A DNA stretch of 18,920 nt from Gemmatimonadota bacterium (GCA_007127575.1 SKZC01000409.1:1-18920), one strand, 5' to 3'; counted from the stretch's first letter, positions 1-6,619 are shown. Numbers and translations: made by a program. Notes: generated from the sequence alone by a model not told the origin.

Positions 1-810
1 CTCGAAGGTGAGGGAGGGCTTGGAGACGAGAAAATCCTTCGTGATCATCGGCTCCGCGAAAATCACCTCCCCATCCCAGGAACCGAAGAGAAGGGTTCGA
101 GAGAAGGCTTCCCCGTTCAGCTCAGGTGCAGCCGCATCCAGCCAATGCACCCCCATGGCGGGGACCGCGTAGGGCATGGGCAGAAAGTACCGGTCCGGAA
201 TCATGGAGGGGTCGGGGAGACGGGCCTCCCGTTCAGCGAAGTCGGGCTGGGCGGGGTCGATCCCAAAACGGGTGGCACGGTCGATCAAGTAGAAGTGAAA
301 GTCGAAGTGAGCCACATCGTAGAGACCGGGTGGCTCATGGCCCCCGGGGTTCCAGTCCAACGTTACATGCCGATAGCCGGTGGGGTTGACGTCCGGCATC
401 GGAAGTTCATAGGCGAAGGTGCTGAGGCCATTGGGCATGACCAGTCCCGAAGGGTCGCCATTCACCGGCAGACCCTCCATGACGTCTGCCGAGAGGGCCA
501 CTCCCATCTCCGTCGAGCCATCGTCAGCTACCACGAAAAAAGTGCGCGCAGTTCCCTGACCGACGGGAACGGGGGCGCCGTAGTGGAGATCTCCCCTGTG
601 CGGCTCAGCCGGCCGGGCCCCAATGACCGCTGACGCTACGTTGGGTGCTCCCTGCGCGGCACCGGGAGCCGGGCTGGAAGGCGCCTGGTGCGGGTGTTGC
701 GCGTGGGCCCCGGATGTCCAGGCCAGCTGCAGGATCAACCCCACCGCGGCGAACCGTACCGCCATCGCCGTCCGGTCGGGACCCGCAGCCGCCTTGCGTT
801 CACCTACCAT
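1..810 (-). CDS. Secreted TTHB210-like (DUF5602-type) protein, C-terminus beyond window
   Basis: An open frame of 270 codons runs from ATG at 810 off the left edge, so the C-terminus is missing. The start is chosen because GGGAGGAGG lies six bases upstream. A second in-frame ATG at 765 would give a tighter signal peptide. Residues 16-38 form a hydrophobic stretch ending in AHA-Q, consistent with Sec export and signal-peptidase cleavage. The mature part contains WNPGGHEPPGLYD followed by HFDFHFYLIDR and several Met-Pro turns. I associate these from memory with the TTHB210-like/DUF5602 family of small extracytoplasmic proteins of unknown biochemical role. No catalytic motif is obvious; the clustered His and Asp could bind metal, which is inference. 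It sits downstream of the cyclophilin gene on the same strand, 236 bases away, so it may have its own promoter. Reading frame and export are secure; family assignment is moderate. Confidence 0.75.
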   Translation of the reverse strand, partial: MVGERKAAAGPDRTAMAVRFAAVGLILQLAWTSGAHAQHPHQAPSSPAPGAAQGAPNVASAVIGARPAEPHRGDLHYGAPVPVGQGTARTFFVVADDGSTEMGVALSADVMEGLPVNGDPSGLVMPNGLSTFAYELPMPDVNPTGYRHVTLDWNPGGHEPPGLYDVAHFDFHFYLIDRATRFGIDPAQPDFAEREARLPDPSMIPDRYFLPMPYAVPAMGVHWLDAAAPELNGEAFSRTLLFGSWDGEVIFAEPMITKDFLVSKPSLTFE

Positions 811-1046
811 GGGTTCCTCCTCCCTTGTGGAGTCCGGTTTCAGGGCGGGCCGGAACGGGTTCCCGGTCGCCCAGAACATCCTACGATGGGGCGATTACCA
901 GGCACTTAACCGGCAGCCGCACCTCCGCTGGGAGGTGTCGGTGAGGTTGCGGGAACGACTCAGCCGTCTCGCTCCACCGCCCGTTCGGACTGGAGGCGCA
1001 GGGCTCCGTCTCGGGTCCTACTCGGAGGGTCTCCTTCCCCAGGGGC
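811..1046. other. Intergenic region between cyclophilin stop and TTHB210-like start
   Basis: There are 236 bases without a convincing gene. On the minus strand a weak -10-like TAGGAT (about 880-885) lies upstream of the next gene, but I see no matching -35 at proper spacing. A 6-bp inverted repeat (ACCTCC/GGAGGT, about 921-936) could form a small hairpin but has no T-tract. No terminator can be called. Confidence 0.3.
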
Positions 1047-1748
1047 TCATCCGTCGTCCGGGACGATGGTGGCGCGCACGATGGTGGTGAGCTCCGGAAA
1101 CTCCTCGTCCAGATACTCGTTGCCTCGCGCCTGGGCCATGGCTCCGTAGGGCCCGTCTCCCCGAGGGGGTCCGTCTCCGTAGCCGGCGTGGAAGGCGTCC
1201 ACCACATCCATGCCCTCCACCACCTCTCCGAAGGGTGCGAATCCTTCCTCGTCCAGGGACGCATTGTCCGTCAGGGACACGAAGACCTCGGTGGTGCGGC
1301 TGTGCGGGCCAGCCTGGGCAAAGGTGAGGCGGCCCCTGAGGTTGGATTGGAGCACGGGGTCGTCGGGGAGTGACTCGTCCCGCCACACGTAGTTGACGTA
1401 CGGATCCCCATGGATGCCGAACTGGGCCATGAACCCGGGTACGACGCGGTGGATTCGGGTGTCGTCGTAGTAGCCGGCTCTCACCAGGTTGTAGAAGCGG
1501 TCGGCACCCATGGGCGCCCACTCCCGGTGGACCTCCACCAAGACGTCGCCGGCGGTGGTTTCGAACTCCACCGCGAAGCGAGGAGGGGCGGTTTCCGTGA
1601 ACTGCCCGGGCCGAAGGAGAGGGTTTTCTGCCTCCGTGGGCTCTCCATTGCCCGTGCCTTCACACCCCGTCGCCGCGGCGGCGAACCACAGCAGGAGCGT
1701 GAGGGGAACCGCGCGGCCCACGCCGCGTCGGGAGAGCTTTCTCGCCAT
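1047..1748 (-). CDS. Cyclophilin-type peptidyl-prolyl isomerase lipoprotein
   Basis: This 233-residue protein would catalyse cis-trans isomerisation of prolyl bonds during folding of exported proteins, anchored to a membrane by lipid. Residues 1-28 are a signal peptide ending in a lipobox (ATG-C29). The cyclophilin fold covers about 47-230. Visible motifs are RFYNLVRAGYYDDTRIHRVV with PGFMAQFG (the Arg matches the catalytic Arg of cyclophilin A), the LTFAQAGPHSRTTEVFVSL segment, and FAPFGEVVEGMDVVD. ATG at 1748 is preferred over an in-frame GTG at 1772 because GGGAGGA lies nine to ten bases upstream and the signal peptide then starts with the basic MARKLSRR. The usual FMIQGGD of canonical cyclophilins reads FMAQFGIHGDP here, a variant I recall from environmental lipoprotein cyclophilins. 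It is divergent from the S8 protease gene. Confidence 0.93.
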   Translation of the reverse strand: MARKLSRRGVGRAVPLTLLLWFAAAATGCEGTGNGEPTEAENPLLRPGQFTETAPPRFAVEFETTAGDVLVEVHREWAPMGADRFYNLVRAGYYDDTRIHRVVPGFMAQFGIHGDPYVNYVWRDESLPDDPVLQSNLRGRLTFAQAGPHSRTTEVFVSLTDNASLDEEGFAPFGEVVEGMDVVDAFHAGYGDGPPRGDGPYGAMAQARGNEYLDEEFPELTTIVRATIVPDDG

Positions 1749-1795
1749 GTGCGCGCTTCCTCCCAGAGACACACGAGGACATAGGTACGGGAAGG

Positions 1796-1825
1796 AAACT
1801 AGGTTGCGGTTTCCGGCGCGGGCAA
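1796..1825 (-). promoter_or_regulatory. Candidate sigma70-type promoter for the cyclophilin gene
   Basis: Read on the minus strand, TTGCCC (1820-1825), an 18-base spacer and TAGTTT (1796-1801) form a plausible -35/-10 pair. Initiation would fall near 1789, giving a leader of about 40 bases before the ATG at 1748. The match is moderate and rests on sequence alone. Confidence 0.35.
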
Positions 1826-1834
1826 GCGCCGGAA
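1811..1834. promoter_or_regulatory. Perfect 9-bp inverted repeat in divergent control region
   Basis: TTCCGGCGC (1811-1819) and GCGCCGGAA (1826-1834) are perfect reverse complements separated by six bases. Those six bases are exactly the putative -35 hexamer of the cyclophilin promoter, so a protein bound here would block that promoter. This makes an operator more likely than a terminator; there is no T-run on either side. Confidence 0.4.
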
Positions 1835-1898
1835 GCGGGCCTGTGGACCCGGCTTACGCGGAGATGTCGCGGGCGGATCGTCCCACCGCAAATTTTGC

Positions 1899-1927
1899 TT
1901 GTCCCTGACGGGTCCGGGTGGTATGTT
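1899..1927 (+). promoter_or_regulatory. Candidate sigma70-type promoter for the S8 protease locus
   Basis: TTGTCC (1899-1904), a 17-base spacer and TATGTT (1922-1927) lie about 110 bases upstream of the protease ATG, in a locally AT-richer patch (AAATTTTGCTTG). A transcript starting near 1934 would have a leader of about 100 bases. The leader has no recognised riboswitch or obvious terminator. Confidence 0.4.
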
Positions 1928-2036
1928 GCGGCTAAAGTGGGTGGGGGTGGCCTCGTCGCCCGTTTGCCAGGGTGGTCCACGAGGTGTCGAGGCCGGTTGA
2001 TGGGTTCCATGGTCCTCCCTTGAGGCTAGCCAGCCC

Positions 2037-4073
2037 ATGTCGACAGATACGTCGACGGTCCCGTTCGAGTCGCCCACCGACTCGACCCCGGTCGAACCCG
2101 ACCTTCCTCCTTCGTTGTCCGTCTCCCCCGACCCGTCCTTCCCCCCCGACCTACAGCGCCTCTGGTCCGAATCTTCAGGGGATCCGGAGATCTGCGTCGC
2201 GGTCCTCGACGGTCCGGTGGAGCTTGAGCATCCGTGTTTCGCAGATGCTCGCCTGACGGTCCTCGAAACGTTGGTCCCTCAGCGCGTAAGCCACCCAGTG
2301 GCCGCACGACACGGTACCCATGTGGCCAGCCTCATCTTCGGCCAGGGCAACGGCTCGATCCGAGGGATCGCCCCGGAGTGTCGCGGCCTGTTGATCCCGA
2401 TCTTTCAGGACGGTCCAAACGGCTCCATGGCCCTCTGCTCGCAGCTCGACCTGGCTCGTGCCATCGGACAAGCCATGGAAAACGGGGCACACGTGATCAA
2501 CATCAGCGGGGGGCAGCTTGCTGATTCTGACTCCGCCGACCCCGTCTTGGTCGGTGTCGTTCGTGAGTGCGCAGCGAATGACGTCCTGATCGTCGCCGCG
2601 GCGGGGAACGATGGATGTGCGTGCCTTCACCTGCCGGCAGCTATTCCGGCCGTGGCCGTGGTAGGCGCCATGGATTCCGACGGGCGGCCCCTGGCATCGA
2701 GCAACTGGGGCAATTTCTATCGCTCTCGCGGGATCCTGGCCACCGGAGAGAACGTCGTTGGAGCGGCCCCTGGTGGGGCAACAGCCGCACTGACGGGAAC
2801 CAGCGTGGCGACCCCGATCGTGTCAGGCGTCATCGCGCTTTTCCTGAGTATCCAGCGTCAGCGAGGGGACACCCCGTCTCCACACGGCGTGTGGAACGCG
2901 ATCCTGGCCAGTGCAATCGGCTGTAACGAGCAGGCAGTCCCGGACTGCGACCGACTCCTGGCCGGGCGCCTCAACATCGCCGGAGCGCTCAGGCGACTGG
3001 CGAAAGGAGGGACCATGGAGCGATCCGATACGACCGTGGCGGCTCCCGCTGACGCCGAGCAGCCTGACGGCTCATCCGGGGACCCCGGTCCGGGAACGAG
3101 TTCTCTGCAGCCGACCCCCGACAGCCACGGGGTCTACCGCACACTGATCGACCGTTCGTCCGGGCGGAGCCCCGGGCACGCGGCGCTCAGCAGGGCATCC
3201 GCGATCTCGGGCGTTCAGGCTTCCAGTTCCGAGTGTGGTTGCTCCTCCGGGTGCTCCTGTACGCAGGGTGCCCCCGGGCTCGTCTACGCCCTGGGGCAGG
3301 TCGGATATGACTTCGGCACCGAGGCGCGCCGGGATGCTTTCATGCAGCAGGGAGTGGGGGATCCCTACGATCCGGGCCAGCTCTCTGAACATCTCCAGGA
3401 AAACCCCTCCCACGCCACAGGTGTGATCTGGACGTTGAATCAGGACGCGACGCCGATTTACGCGATTCGTCCCGCCGGGGCCTACGCTGCGGAGACGTAT
3501 GAGAGGCTTCGAGAGTTCCTGGACGGTCAGTGGAAGGAAGGTGTGGAGCGCGTCTCCATCCCCGGCGTGGTGTCCGGGACCGAGACGTTGATGAGCGGCC
3601 AAGTGGTGCCGGTCATTTATCCGGAGCTGAGAGGGATGTTCAGCTGGTCGACGGCAGCCCTGTTGGAGGCGGTTGTTGGCAAGGCACCGGCAAAATCGGC
3701 CAAGGAGGAGGAGAGGAGGGCCCATGAGGAGAAGCAGGAAGGTCTGCGGAACTTCCTCGAGCGCGTCTATGAGGAGATGCGGAACCTGGGTCTGACATCG
3801 CAGGAGCGAGCGTTGAACTTCTCCGCCACCAACGCCTTTCAGGCGCAGCTGGTGTTCAAGAAGGCGATAGAAGAGGGCACGCAGCTCGACACCATCGAGG
3901 TGGAGAAGAGTCCCCTCTGCAGACCTGGAGCGGACTGCTGGGAGGTGAAGCTCATCTTCTTCGATCCGGCGCGCCGGTTTGAACAAGCCCGGAAGGTGTA
4001 CCGCTTCACCGTGGATGTGACCGACGTCGTTCCAGCTACCCTCGGCACGCTGCGCCAGTGGCACGTCTACTAG
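2037..4073 (+). CDS. PatA/PatG-family S8 peptidase (cyanobactin maturation protease-like)
   Basis: This 678-residue cytoplasmic protein has no signal peptide. Residues 51-275 are a subtilisin (S8) domain of the PatA type: Asp58 in VAVLDGPVE, His92 in HGTHVASLIFGQ, oxyanion Asn191 in AAAGNDG, and Ser256 in TGTSVATP. There are 33 residues between Asp and His, as I recall for PatA, so there is no room for PatG-type macrocyclisation helices. After a Pro/Ser-rich linker (330-395) comes a Cys cluster (C400, C402, C406, C408). From about 413 to the end lies a PatG-type C-terminal region, recognisable from LVYALGQVGYDFGTEARRD, WTLNQDATPIYAIRP and the terminal QWHVY. In cyanobactin pathways such proteases cut leader and follower peptides from a precursor. 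The two small genes downstream are the natural substrate candidates, which is inference. The ribosome-binding site is weak (TGAGG, 11 bases upstream). No YcaO cyclodehydratase or PatF-like gene is nearby. Confidence 0.93.
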   Translation: MSTDTSTVPFESPTDSTPVEPDLPPSLSVSPDPSFPPDLQRLWSESSGDPEICVAVLDGPVELEHPCFADARLTVLETLVPQRVSHPVAARHGTHVASLIFGQGNGSIRGIAPECRGLLIPIFQDGPNGSMALCSQLDLARAIGQAMENGAHVINISGGQLADSDSADPVLVGVVRECAANDVLIVAAAGNDGCACLHLPAAIPAVAVVGAMDSDGRPLASSNWGNFYRSRGILATGENVVGAAPGGATAALTGTSVATPIVSGVIALFLSIQRQRGDTPSPHGVWNAILASAIGCNEQAVPDCDRLLAGRLNIAGALRRLAKGGTMERSDTTVAAPADAEQPDGSSGDPGPGTSSLQPTPDSHGVYRTLIDRSSGRSPGHAALSRASAISGVQASSSECGCSSGCSCTQGAPGLVYALGQVGYDFGTEARRDAFMQQGVGDPYDPGQLSEHLQENPSHATGVIWTLNQDATPIYAIRPAGAYAAETYERLREFLDGQWKEGVERVSIPGVVSGTETLMSGQVVPVIYPELRGMFSWSTAALLEAVVGKAPAKSAKEEERRAHEEKQEGLRNFLERVYEEMRNLGLTSQERALNFSATNAFQAQLVFKKAIEEGTQLDTIEVEKSPLCRPGADCWEVKLIFFDPARRFEQARKVYRFTVDVTDVVPATLGTLRQWHVY

Positions 4074-4090
4074 CGCTTGCTGGAGACCGA

Positions 4091-4130
4091 CGGTGGGATC
4101 GGCCCACCGGCGGAGGGAGCAGTGCTCCCT
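4091..4130 (+). promoter_or_regulatory. Tandem hairpins between protease and Cys-rich peptide genes
   Basis: Two perfect 7-bp inverted repeats stand next to each other: CGGTGGG/CCCACCG (4091-4097 with 4103-4109, loop of 5) and AGGGAGC/GCTCCCT (4114-4120 with 4124-4130, loop of 3). They begin 18 bases after the protease stop. No long T-run follows, so this is not a classical intrinsic terminator. It could be a leaky terminator or an RNA-stability element that sets peptide dose relative to protease. Confidence 0.45.
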
Positions 4131-4189
4131 TGAAACCGTCAGCCCGCTCGGGCCGCCGACGTGGCCGCCGCGGGAGGAGGAGATGAGCC

Positions 4190-4426
4190 ATGTTCATGCC
4201 CACCCAAGCCGAACCCGTCCTGAGGAACGTCACTCCGAGTGCAGTGGCTGGCGGGGGGGTCACCGCTTCCTTCGTGACGCTGTGTACACCATGCGTGGCC
4301 GGAAAGCGCGTGTGTTGCCGTCTCTTCCCGCCCAGCTGCCGGATCCAGAACTGCCGGTTCTGCACGCCATGCATCCCCTTCCTCAACCGGAAGTTCTGTG
4401 TTCCCGGGGGGCTCGTGAGGTGCTAG
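4190..4426 (+). CDS. Cys-rich leader/core peptide, candidate RiPP precursor
   Basis: The gene encodes 78 residues. Residues 1-31 contain no Cys and include a Gly-Gly-Gly at 21-23. Residues 32-78 contain ten Cys (32, 35, 42, 43, 50, 55, 58, 61, 70, 78), eight Lys/Arg and no acidic residue. The motif CTPC occurs twice (32-35 and 58-61), and the last residue is Cys. Start choice: a very strong GGAGGAGGAG (4172-4181) lies eight bases before ATG 4190; Met3 (4196) is an alternative. A Cys-free leader plus Cys-dense core directly behind a PatA/PatG-family protease is the layout of a ribosomally made, modified peptide precursor. I recognise no named family, and the core lacks the repeated cassettes and follower of typical cyanobactin precursors. 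Alternatives are a disulfide-rich or metal-binding small protein. That it is a gene is likely; its role is inferred. Confidence 0.72.
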   Translation: MFMPTQAEPVLRNVTPSAVAGGGVTASFVTLCTPCVAGKRVCCRLFPPSCRIQNCRFCTPCIPFLNRKFCVPGGLVRC

Positions 4427-4451
4427 CATCCCTCGTGTCGGGAGACAGAAG

Positions 4452-4661
4452 ATGAAAATACCCACGATGAGTGCTCCGGTGGTTCGGCGGGCCTCCCGCC
4501 GTTGCCGCAACCTCGACAAGGATCCGTCCCGGGCACTGACTCCTTCCGAAGAGCTGGATTTGGCTCTTCCCGAGGACGAGGTGAGCGCATTCGCCGCTCT
4601 CGAGGCCGGTACGGAGGTTCCGGTGGAGATGGATGAGGATGCTGCAGCCGACAGCCTCTGA
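4452..4661 (+). CDS. Small bipolar protein with acidic C-terminal half, unknown function
   Basis: The gene encodes 69 residues and starts 25 bases after the Cys-rich peptide stop, with GGAG about eight bases before the ATG. The first 28 residues are basic (five Arg between positions 12 and 19, one Cys). Residues 29-69 carry 13 Asp/Glu and no basic residue, with a helix-prone segment around LTPSEELDLALPEDE and a tail rich in Asp, Glu and Ala. There is no signal peptide or membrane segment. I do not recognise the family. Position and opposite charge to the Cys-rich core suggest a partner, chaperone or immunity-like protein, or a second precursor whose acidic half acts as a leader. These are inferences. 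Spacing and a clear ribosome-binding site support a real gene. Confidence 0.62.
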   Translation: MKIPTMSAPVVRRASRRCRNLDKDPSRALTPSEELDLALPEDEVSAFAALEAGTEVPVEMDEDAAADSL

Positions 4662-4715
4662 ACAGGGAGCCGGTAAGAACTCATAGCCCGGCTCGCCCAA
4701 TCCGCCGGCGTCCGA

Positions 4716-4770
4716 CCTCTCCACCTTTCGTCGCCGAGTTCTCGCTGCCGGGCGGCGGAGGGTGGAGAGG
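4716..4770 (+). other. Long RNA-type stem-loop (20 bp) downstream of the Cys-peptide locus
   Basis: Bases 4716-4735 pair with 4751-4770 to give an uninterrupted 20-bp helix around a 15-base loop. The outer ten pairs are perfect (CCTCTCCACC/GGTGGAGAGG); the inner ten include three G-U pairs (4726, 4728, 4731). Those would be A-C mismatches on the other strand, so the structure belongs to plus-strand RNA. It starts 55 bases after the last stop of the peptide locus. No T-run follows, so it may be a 3'-end stabiliser, a rho-type end or a processed small RNA. TCCGCC at 4701-4706 could compete for 4754-4759. Confidence 0.6.
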
Positions 4771-4803
4771 AGAACCGTGGCGTCTGGATTGCCCTCCCTC
4801 CCC

Positions 4804-4842
4804 CGTGGGTAGCGGTCGACCGTTGACGACTCCGAACCCACG
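4804..4842. promoter_or_regulatory. Nested dyad at the hutU promoter (possible operator)
   Basis: A 7-bp inverted repeat, CGTGGGT (4804-4810) and ACCCACG (4836-4842), encloses a perfect 10-base palindrome CGGTCGACCG (4813-4822). The palindrome abuts the putative -35 hexamer of hutU. This fits an operator for a dimeric regulator of the histidine pathway. I do not recognise it as a known HutC site. Confidence 0.35.
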
Positions 4843-4852
4843 TTCCTACCAT
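4823..4852 (+). promoter_or_regulatory. Candidate sigma70-type hutU promoter
   Basis: TTGACG (4823-4828), an 18-base spacer and TACCAT (4847-4852) match consensus at five and four of six bases. Initiation near 4859 gives a leader of about 65 bases before the hutU ATG. This makes hutU a separate transcription unit from the peptide locus. Confidence 0.45.
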
Positions 4853-4924
4853 CGATGAGGTTCCAGGCCCCGGGGCGGCGACGCTCTCCACCCCCGGAAC
4901 TTCGCCCGCCGCCAGAGGAACAGG

Positions 4925-6619
4925 ATGATGGAGTCTCCAGTAGGCCCACCCCTTCGCGCCCCCCGGGGCTCCCGGCGAAGCTGCCGCGGATGGACCCAGG
5001 AAGCCGCCCTCCGGATGCTTTTGAACAACCTGGACCCGGAGGTGGCGGAGCGTCCCGAGGAGCTGGTGGTCTACGGGGGGACGGGAAAGGCGGCCCGGGA
5101 CCGTCCTTCCCTCCAGCGAATCGTGGAGAGCCTCCGGTCCCTCGCCGACGACGAGACCCTCCTCATCCAGTCGGGAAAACCGGTGGGGATCTTCCGCACC
5201 TTTCCCCACGCTCCCAGGGTTCTCATCGCCAACTCCAACCTGGTGGGCCGGTGGGATCACTGGGAGCACTTTCATGAGCTGGAGCGGAAGGGGCTCATGA
5301 TGTACGGTCAGATGACCGCCGGCTCCTGGATCTACATCGGAACCCAGGGGATCCTTCAGGGGACGTACGAGACCTTCGGCGCCATCGCCTCCCGCCACTT
5401 CGGCGGGAATCTGGAAGGTCGGTGGGTCCTTACCGGAGGGCTGGGGGGGATGGGAGGTGCCCAACCCCTGGCGGCCACTATGCACGGAGGGGCCATCCTG
5501 GTGGTGGAGGTGGACGAGGCTCGGATCCGTCGCCGGGTGAAGACCGGGTACTGCCAGCGGATGACGCACGACCTGGATGAGGCCCTGGAATGGGTCCTCT
5601 CCGCCCGTGACCGAGGCGACGCGGTTTCGGTGGGATTGGTGGGTAACTGCGCCGAGGTGCTCCCCGAGATCGAGTCCCGGGGGGAGGTCCCGGACCTCCT
5701 CACGGATCAGACGTCGGCCCACGACCCCCTCCACGGGTACGTGGCCGCAGGCCTCACCCTGGAAGAGGCGGAGCGGATGCGCGCCAGCGACCCGGACGGT
5801 TACATCCAGCGCTCCCGGGCCTCCATCCGCACCCACTGTGAGACCATGGTCTCCCTCATGCACCGGGGCGCCGTCACCGTGGACTACGGGAACAACCTCC
5901 GGGGAGAGGCCCGGGATGCGGGTTTCGCCGACGCCTTCGCCTATCCCGGGTTCGTCCCCTCTTACATCCGCCCGCTCTTCTGTCAGGGGAAGGGGCCCTT
6001 CCGTTGGGTCACCCTTTCAGGTGATCCGGAAGACCTCTACCGGACCGACGAGCTGGCGCTGGAGCTCTTCCCCGAGGACGAACACCTCGTGCGGTGGATC
6101 CGTCTGGCCCGGGAACAGGTCCGCTTCCAGGGGCTTCCCGCACGGATCTGCTGGCTGGGCCAGGGGGATCGGGCCCGCTTCGGGGTGAGGCTCAACCAAT
6201 TGGTGGCCCAGGGGGAGGTCTCGGCCCCCATCGTTATCGGCCGGGACCATCTGGACACCGGTTCCGTGGCTTCTCCCTTCCGGGAAACGGAGGGGATGAA
6301 GGACGGAAGCGATGCGGTGGCGGATTGGCCCCTGCTGAACGCTCTCCTGAACGTGGCCTCTGGGGCGAGTTGGGTTTCCATCCACGATGGGGGAGGGGTG
6401 GGGATCGGAAACTCGGTCCACGCGGGCCAGGTCCTGGTGGCCGATGGTTCTCCGGAGATGGAGGCGCGGATCCAGCGGGTCCTCACCAACGATCCTGGGA
6501 TCGGGGTGGCCCGGCACGCCGATGCGGGTTATTCGGAGGCGGAGGAGACGGCCCGCCGCCACGGGATCCGGATCCCCGGCGTATCAGGCTCCGGTGAGGC
6601 CCGAGACCAGGGGACGTAG
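4925..6619 (+). CDS. hutU: Urocanate hydratase (EC 4.2.1.49)
   Basis: HutU converts urocanate to 4-imidazolone-5-propanoate, the second step of histidine degradation, in the cytoplasm, using tightly bound NAD+ as an electrophilic cofactor. The 564-residue length is normal for the family. Visible motifs are VYGGTGKAARD near residue 50, SNLVGRWDHWEHF at 104-116, the dinucleotide-binding GGLGGMGGAQ at 171-180, YGNNLRGEARD near 321, and PLFCQGKGPFRW around Cys353, the conserved active-site Cys region. Two adjacent ATGs exist (4925, 4928); AGAGGA about six bases upstream supports the first. The N-terminal 22 residues are unusually basic and Arg/Pro-rich before homology begins. The last 36 bases overlap the 3' end of hutF on the opposite strand. 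hutH is not in the window. Confidence 0.97.
   Translation: MMESPVGPPLRAPRGSRRSCRGWTQEAALRMLLNNLDPEVAERPEELVVYGGTGKAARDRPSLQRIVESLRSLADDETLLIQSGKPVGIFRTFPHAPRVLIANSNLVGRWDHWEHFHELERKGLMMYGQMTAGSWIYIGTQGILQGTYETFGAIASRHFGGNLEGRWVLTGGLGGMGGAQPLAATMHGGAILVVEVDEARIRRRVKTGYCQRMTHDLDEALEWVLSARDRGDAVSVGLVGNCAEVLPEIESRGEVPDLLTDQTSAHDPLHGYVAAGLTLEEAERMRASDPDGYIQRSRASIRTHCETMVSLMHRGAVTVDYGNNLRGEARDAGFADAFAYPGFVPSYIRPLFCQGKGPFRWVTLSGDPEDLYRTDELALELFPEDEHLVRWIRLAREQVRFQGLPARICWLGQGDRARFGVRLNQLVAQGEVSAPIVIGRDHLDTGSVASPFRETEGMKDGSDAVADWPLLNALLNVASGASWVSIHDGGGVGIGNSVHAGQVLVADGSPEMEARIQRVLTNDPGIGVARHADAGYSEAEETARRHGIRIPGVSGSGEARDQGT

Larger units (their letters stand above)
4662..4924. other. Intergenic region between Cys-peptide locus and hutU
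   Basis: These 263 bases carry no convincing gene. They contain the 20-bp hairpin at 4716-4770, a nested dyad at 4804-4842, and a candidate hutU promoter at 4823-4852, each listed separately. Confidence 0.6.

Noticed and set aside
3072..4064. 330-codon minus-strand frame opposite the S8 protease C-terminus
   Set aside because: It is a shadow of the PatG-type domain, which is recognisable over its whole length on the plus strand.
2037..4073. Calling the S8 protease a macrocyclase
   Set aside because: The distance between catalytic Asp and His matches PatA-type cleavage proteases and leaves no room for the PatG macrocyclisation insert.
4183..4455. Overlapping frame starting at ATG 4183, seven bases before the Cys-rich peptide
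   Set aside because: It shares the Shine-Dalgarno but encodes an Arg/Pro/His-rich sequence with no pattern. The 4190 frame gives an ordered leader and Cys core.
4139..5863. Long open frame antisense to hutU and the Cys-peptide locus
   Set aside because: It lies opposite the well-supported hutU and shows Pro/Gly/His-rich low-order composition typical of antisense frames in high-GC DNA. No domain is recognisable.
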